Part shown: piece by piece, positions 59,479-64,000 of the stretch | Layout of the letters: the number at the start of each line of letters is the position of its first letter | Numbering within the stretch: the stretch's first letter is position 1 | NCBI GenBank assembly: GCA_018136815.1 | Contig: CM030938.1 | Location: 1,035,063-1,099,062, forward strand | Source of the DNA: Isochrysis galbana | Taxonomy: Eukaryota; Haptophyta; Isochrysidales; Isochrysidaceae | DNA length: 64,000 bases | Reading direction: 5' to 3' | Translations under genes and position numbers: made by a program | Notes under the pieces: model-generated | Database searches by the model: none | What the model saw: the letters and a program-made list of their open reading frames with translations, nothing else | What the model was told of the DNA's origin: nothing

Positions 59479-62400
59479 AAAGACGCTGGAGACCGGGAGG
59501 TGACACGACCGGAGGAAGCCCTCAACGAGAGGAGTAGGAACGGCAAATGGTCGACCCAATGGCTGCCACCCTCATTCGAGGCGCGCATCAAACGGATGAG
59601 CGTTTGCTGAGCGCGTTCGACGAAGCCTACACCTTCATGTCGGTACGGCTCTGTACTCGACAAATCAGTCCCGGTGAGCTCCAGAATACGCGAAACAAGA
59701 ACCGAACAAAGATTCGAACCGGCGTCGGTCCGAAGCTGCCTAGGGACTCCATAACGCGTCACAATCAAGCGGATGAACATGTCCAAGGCCACCTCCGACG
59801 AAGGATCCCCATTCGAAGGCTCAGCCTCAATCCATCGAGTGAGCGAGTCGATGAAGACGACCAGCTTGTCGTAACCCGAGACTCCAGGCACGAAGTTGTG
59901 AGTGGGAGCCAGTGCGAGCACGTCGCAGTAGACCACATCAAAGGGGTAGGTGCCCACGGAGAGACCGGAGGGCGACGCTAGAGCCCTAGGTAGCGGCTTG
60001 GCGAGGGTGCACTCGTGGCATTCTCGGACGTAGGACGCAACGTCGGAAGACATGCCAGGCCAGTATACCCGAGTACGAAGAAGACCGGACATACGAGAAA
60101 CTCCAAGGTGCCCGGAGCGATCGTGGTAGGCAAAGAGGTAGCGAGACCGCAACGAGGGCGGAACATAGAGCACTAGCGAGTCCGGGTCGGTGGAGTCAAG
60201 GACGGTGCGATAGTAGACGAGCCCATCGTGAACGACGAAACGGCGAAACATCTTGGATTGCTGAGCGGGAGCGGGAGCGACAGAACTGGAACACGAATCA
60301 TCTTCGGCAATGGGGCCTGAGGCGGCGGCCTGCGGAGGCGACCCTAGGCCTGATGGCTCGTGATTGACCGTCTCTCCTGAGCCTAGGAGTGGCTCTACGA
60401 ACGGATCTTCCGCCAGGGCCGCTCTCATCTCTTCGGAAGTCGGCGTACCCGGGGCCAAATAACTGGACTGGATGGCGGGCCCGGAATCGGAGGCTCGACG
60501 ACGAGATCGGTCCAAGGCTTGAAGCCCTCGCGCCGTAGCTACGGAGCGCGTGATGGCAGCCACCGGATGAGACCGTTCATGCTCGGCTAGAGACTCTGAG
60601 CCAGGCTCACGTACCGCTAACGACGCTGGGCCGGCGAGTGGTTCGTCTTCGTGTTCCGGCTCCAGGGATGCTAGCCGGGACAGCCCGTCAGCATCCTGAT
60701 GAACAGCTCCTGGTTTATGTTCGACATCGAACCGGTACTCAGCCAACTTGAGAGCCCACCGAGTCAGCCGAGAGGCTGGCCCACCGGCTACTTGATCCTT
60801 CATGGTATGCAGCCATCGCAGCGCGGAGTGGTCGACGACTAACTTGAACCGACGCCCCCAAAGGTAGGGTCGCCAATTTCGGATTGATTCCAGGGCAGCC
60901 AAGAGCTCAATCTCGGTCACCGTCCAATGGCGTTCGGCCGAGGTGAGACTGCGAGCGTAATACCCAACGACTCGTTCACGGTTATCGTCTCCTAGCTGCG
61001 AGAGGATGCCGGCGATACCCAACTTGCTAGCCCCATCGGTCTTGACGATGAAGGGCCGATCATCCCTGGGTGGAGTCAAGACGGGCTCCGAGGTGATCGC
61101 TGTCTTGAGCTCTTGGATAGCTCGGCGACACTCCTCGGACTGGGACTCCTTTGCCACGTCGCAGCCCTTCCGCGTGAGAGCAGTGAGGGGAGCAGCCTTA
61201 GCGGCGAATTGGCGAATGAATCGACGATAGTAGGAGCAAAGGCCGAGGAAAGATCGAACCGCTTCCAAGGAGTTGATGGATGACGGGTCGATGTCGGCGA
61301 CAGCTGCGACCTTCTTCGGGTCCATCTTGAGACCTTCCCTCGAGACAACGTGACCGAGGTACTCCGTAGAGGTGGCAAAGAAGACACACTTGGACATCTT
61401 GCAGGTCAGGCCGGCCCACTCTAGCCGCTCGAGAACTAGGTCTAGCCGGTGAAGCATTTGCTCGAACGAAGCCTGTGCCCTGGCCTCTTCGGAAGGACCC
61501 ACGCCCGTTGACCAGATGCCCACATCATCGAGGTAAGGCATGCAGATCTCCCACGCTAGCGCACCGAGAACGATGTCCATCAAGCGGCACATGTAGGAGG
61601 GACCTGATTGGATGCCGAACGGTAGAAAGTTGAACTCGTATTTGCCGCGGTGGGTAGTGAAAGCGGTGATATGTTTGTGCGATTCTTTGATCGGGATGCC
61701 CCAAAAACCAGAGGCTAAATCGAGAGTACATAAAAAGAGAGAACTGAGCGGCCCTTGGCCGGACGCTAGCCTATCAATAGCCTCTACAATGAGGGGTAGA
61801 GGGCTATCCTCGACGCGTAGCTTGGCGTTAGTGTCGCGGTAGTCCACGCAGAATCGAACGGAGCCATCTTTCTTGCTGACCAGGACTACTCGGGAAGCCC
61901 AAGCCGAATTTGACTTGCGAATAATGCCGGCGGCTTCCATCTTGGCTACCTCCTCTTCTATGATGAGCTCGCCTGCGCGGCCCACTCTAGACGGAGCATG
62001 CCGGTGAGGAACAGCGCCGGGGTTGAGTGGCAACTCCACCTCGAGAACGTGCGTATGGTTTGGAGCCCCCGGGTGCAACGCGAAAGCTTTGATGCGCCGG
62101 GCCAAGAGTTGGCGTACTTCTTCTCGTTGATCGTCGGAAAGAAGCCGGTCCGGATCGATGGTGGCTGAGTCGAGTAGAGATCGTTGCTCCTCGCTCAGCG
62201 CGGTGACAGGGTCACCATCCCCCTCGCTTCCAGTCGGAGTCCAGCCCCGGTGCAACTTGAAACGCACCTGGAGCGAAGCTATCGGATGCAGAGACGGCAG
62301 GGTCAGCGCATCGACTCCGGTGTGGACGATCGTCACCGCGATGCGGTGATCGTCCGTGGGCGTGACCACCGTGGGCATTACGAGAGAGGACGAATCGAGA

Positions 62401-63989
62401 GCCTCGCGAATTGGTAGGCGGTCGACCAGCATCGCGCAGTCCGAATGATCTCGGAGAGCCAGCGGAACCCTGACCCAGATGGTTGCGCGGTGGAAGGCAG
62501 GAATCGTCACCGCTTGCTCCGTGTAGAGAAGATATTCGGACGAGGTAGACGCCGGAGCTTTGGCCGCAAACTCGTCGGCTGACTCAAAGAGAGGTGTATA
62601 GAGTGGCTGCCTAGCATCAGCAGCAGCCTCACCCTCCGATCCAGCCGGGATCTCTCGTGTTGCCGTCGACCTCTCCAGAAAGTCGACAGTCAGCGGTTGA
62701 CCGGGTGACATCGAGATAGCTCCGACGAAGCCGGAGTCCGCGACTGGGGGTGGCGCCGTGGAAACTCTGACTACACATTCGGAAAGGACTCTTGAAGAGT
62801 CTTCTGCATCGCCAGAGGCAGGACGGAGGCGGAGGCTTCCCTCCGAGCTCGCGGCGTCGAGAGAAATGGTAGCGGAGTGGGCGGCCAAAAAATCGTTCCC
62901 GAGCAGAAGCATCGCGTTTCCTTCGATGACCGCGAACGAATGACGGAAGAGGCGACCGGACAAGGAGAAGACGAGGCTAGCCCAGCCCCTAGTGATGAGA
63001 GGAAGGCCGTCCGGCCCATGTAGGTTGGGGACGGTAGCGTCCGATACGCGTTCGACGCAGGCGTCTTCAGGTAGTCGATCAAGCAGGGCAGTGGTGATTA
63101 CTGACGGGCCCGCTCCAGTGTCAGCCAGGGTGCTGTTCACCGTGAGGGCAACGTCCGGGAGAACGAACCCTTGAGCTGCGCGGTCGCCATCGGCACGGCA
63201 GACCACGAGATCGCGGACATAGAGGCAGTGACGAGGGTAGAGCGGGGGCGGCGTGTCCGCGATAGATTCTACTGGAAGCGAGGTTCCGGCTCCGGGTGAC
63301 GGGGTGGTTGGATTGGAGGCTGGCCTGGACGGAGAAGATTCATCGACGTGGGGCACTCGCTCGATAGCGGCGGCTACCGTCTGCGGCACGAATGGTATTG
63401 AAGAGTATGGGGATGCCTTTGCTGAATTAGAGGGGTTAGGCACGCCATCATAGCCTAGCCCTCGACGGTCCGTCGGATGCCGAGGTTGATCCATTTGGCG
63501 TGACCATTCCTTCTCCAGGGACTTCTGCAAGTCTGTCTTCGGAAGCTTCGACAACTCGGAAAAACCAGCCGCACTGAGACCCCTAGCGGCAGCCCCATCG
63601 CAACACAGTGCCCGTGGAGTACCCTCTCCTTCGGCGGCGTCGGAGGGCTTGGTCTCGAGGGTCTGCATGCTCCGGTGTTCTGGCATCTCGGGCGTATCAT
63701 CTTCTCCCGAGTCGGGCCCGACATCCCAGGTTTCGAGTGGCCTTTCGGCTACGAACGAATTGGTCAGTTCGGCCACTCCCTCGTCGCCAGCCGTGAAGGA
63801 GGCGCTCGGAGATAGTGCATTGATGCCTTGAGAGCCCAGTCGAGACAAGATGGGAGGTTCCGACGGCTCCGCAGCTGCCGCTTGCTCAGCGATTTCTTGG
63901 GCGATGGAAGGCGTGACATCCTGCCACCGATGGACCCCCGAAATTACATCACGGTCGAAGACCTGCCACTTGCTGCGGCGCTTCTTCAC
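59465..63989 (-). CDS. pol: Ty3/Gypsy chromovirus Pol: protease, reverse transcriptase, RNase H, integrase
   Basis: One open frame of about 1510 codons before the frameshift. The protease motif ADTGAG is near residue 289. RT: VRFCVDYRDTNAKLRVEDSP, LCTLDLASGFWGIPIKESHK, the FLPFGIQSGPSYM box, and the active site MPYLDDVG (about 61,530). Thumb: FLGLCSYYRRFIRQFAAKAA. RNase H: PFIVKTDGASKLGIAGILSQ, VTEIELLAALESIRNWRPYL and LVVDHSALRWL. Integrase: zinc finger H-x4-H ... C-x2-C in DRSGHLGVSRM through ECHECTLAK, then the catalytic D, D and E in VVYCDVLAL, LRTDAGSNL and VGFVERAQ. There is no internal stop, so the element is young or was active recently. The first Met seen is 11 bp from the window edge; gag and the 5' LTR are outside, so the true start is unknown. 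Confidence 0.95.
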
Positions 63990-64000
63990 CGTGTTTGGAG

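Noticed and set aside
59547-59981. Plus-strand frame opposite the integrase
   Set aside because: Antisense shadow of the Ty3 pol gene.

Overview
This is nuclear DNA of a GC-rich unicellular eukaryote, most likely a plastid-bearing microalga. A haptophyte-like alga is my inference; nothing in the window fixes the lineage. The eukaryotic evidence is twelve GT-AG introns that reconnect conserved protein domains, typical eukaryotic genes (ALG9, MOB1, AHSA1, TAPT1, CARNMT1, ELMO), long microsatellites and many retroelements. Two genes suggest a plastid: an M41 peptidase of the VIR3/FtsH-like class and an SLC10A7/BASS4-type carrier.

Layout. 1.2-16.6 kb is gene-rich: carnosine N-methyltransferase (-), a flavodoxin-only protein like methionine synthase reductase (+), AHSA1 (-), a membrane-anchored CCR4-type phosphatase/nuclease with EF-hands (-), and a long UBZ-AlkB dioxygenase (-). 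16.9-25 kb mixes retroelement debris with a small heat-shock protein (+), a second alpha-crystallin-like protein (-) and an AT-rich island with two unidentified reading frames. 25.7-29.7 kb holds ALG9 (+) and a coiled-coil/CS-domain protein (-). 30-33 kb is a nest of mobile elements: a dead copia-like gag cut by a DNA transposon, with another transposon at its edge, both with exact 8-bp target duplications. MOB1 (+) follows at 34 kb, then 5 kb of repeats, TAPT1 (-) at 39.9-42.1 kb and the plastid-type M41 peptidase (+) at 43.3-44.7 kb. 45-50 kb holds LTR-element debris with a 400-bp GA microsatellite and an internally deleted LINE with its target duplication. Then come an ELMO-domain gene (+), a second AT-rich island, a small unidentified gene whose 3' end has been copied several times, the SLC10A7-like carrier (-), and from 57.3 kb to the right edge a Ty3 chromovirus on the minus strand whose gag and 5' LTR lie outside.

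The cellular genes form no single pathway. Several concern protein folding and quality (AHSA1, two alpha-crystallin proteins, a CS-domain protein, ALG9 in ER N-glycosylation). The strongest signals beyond routine annotation are: three non-autonomous DNA transposons with readable ends; a LINE whose 3' end is shared by about a dozen short dispersed copies; modular short repeats with a common head; introns flanked by AG|GT on both sides; and two AT-rich islands that look foreign.
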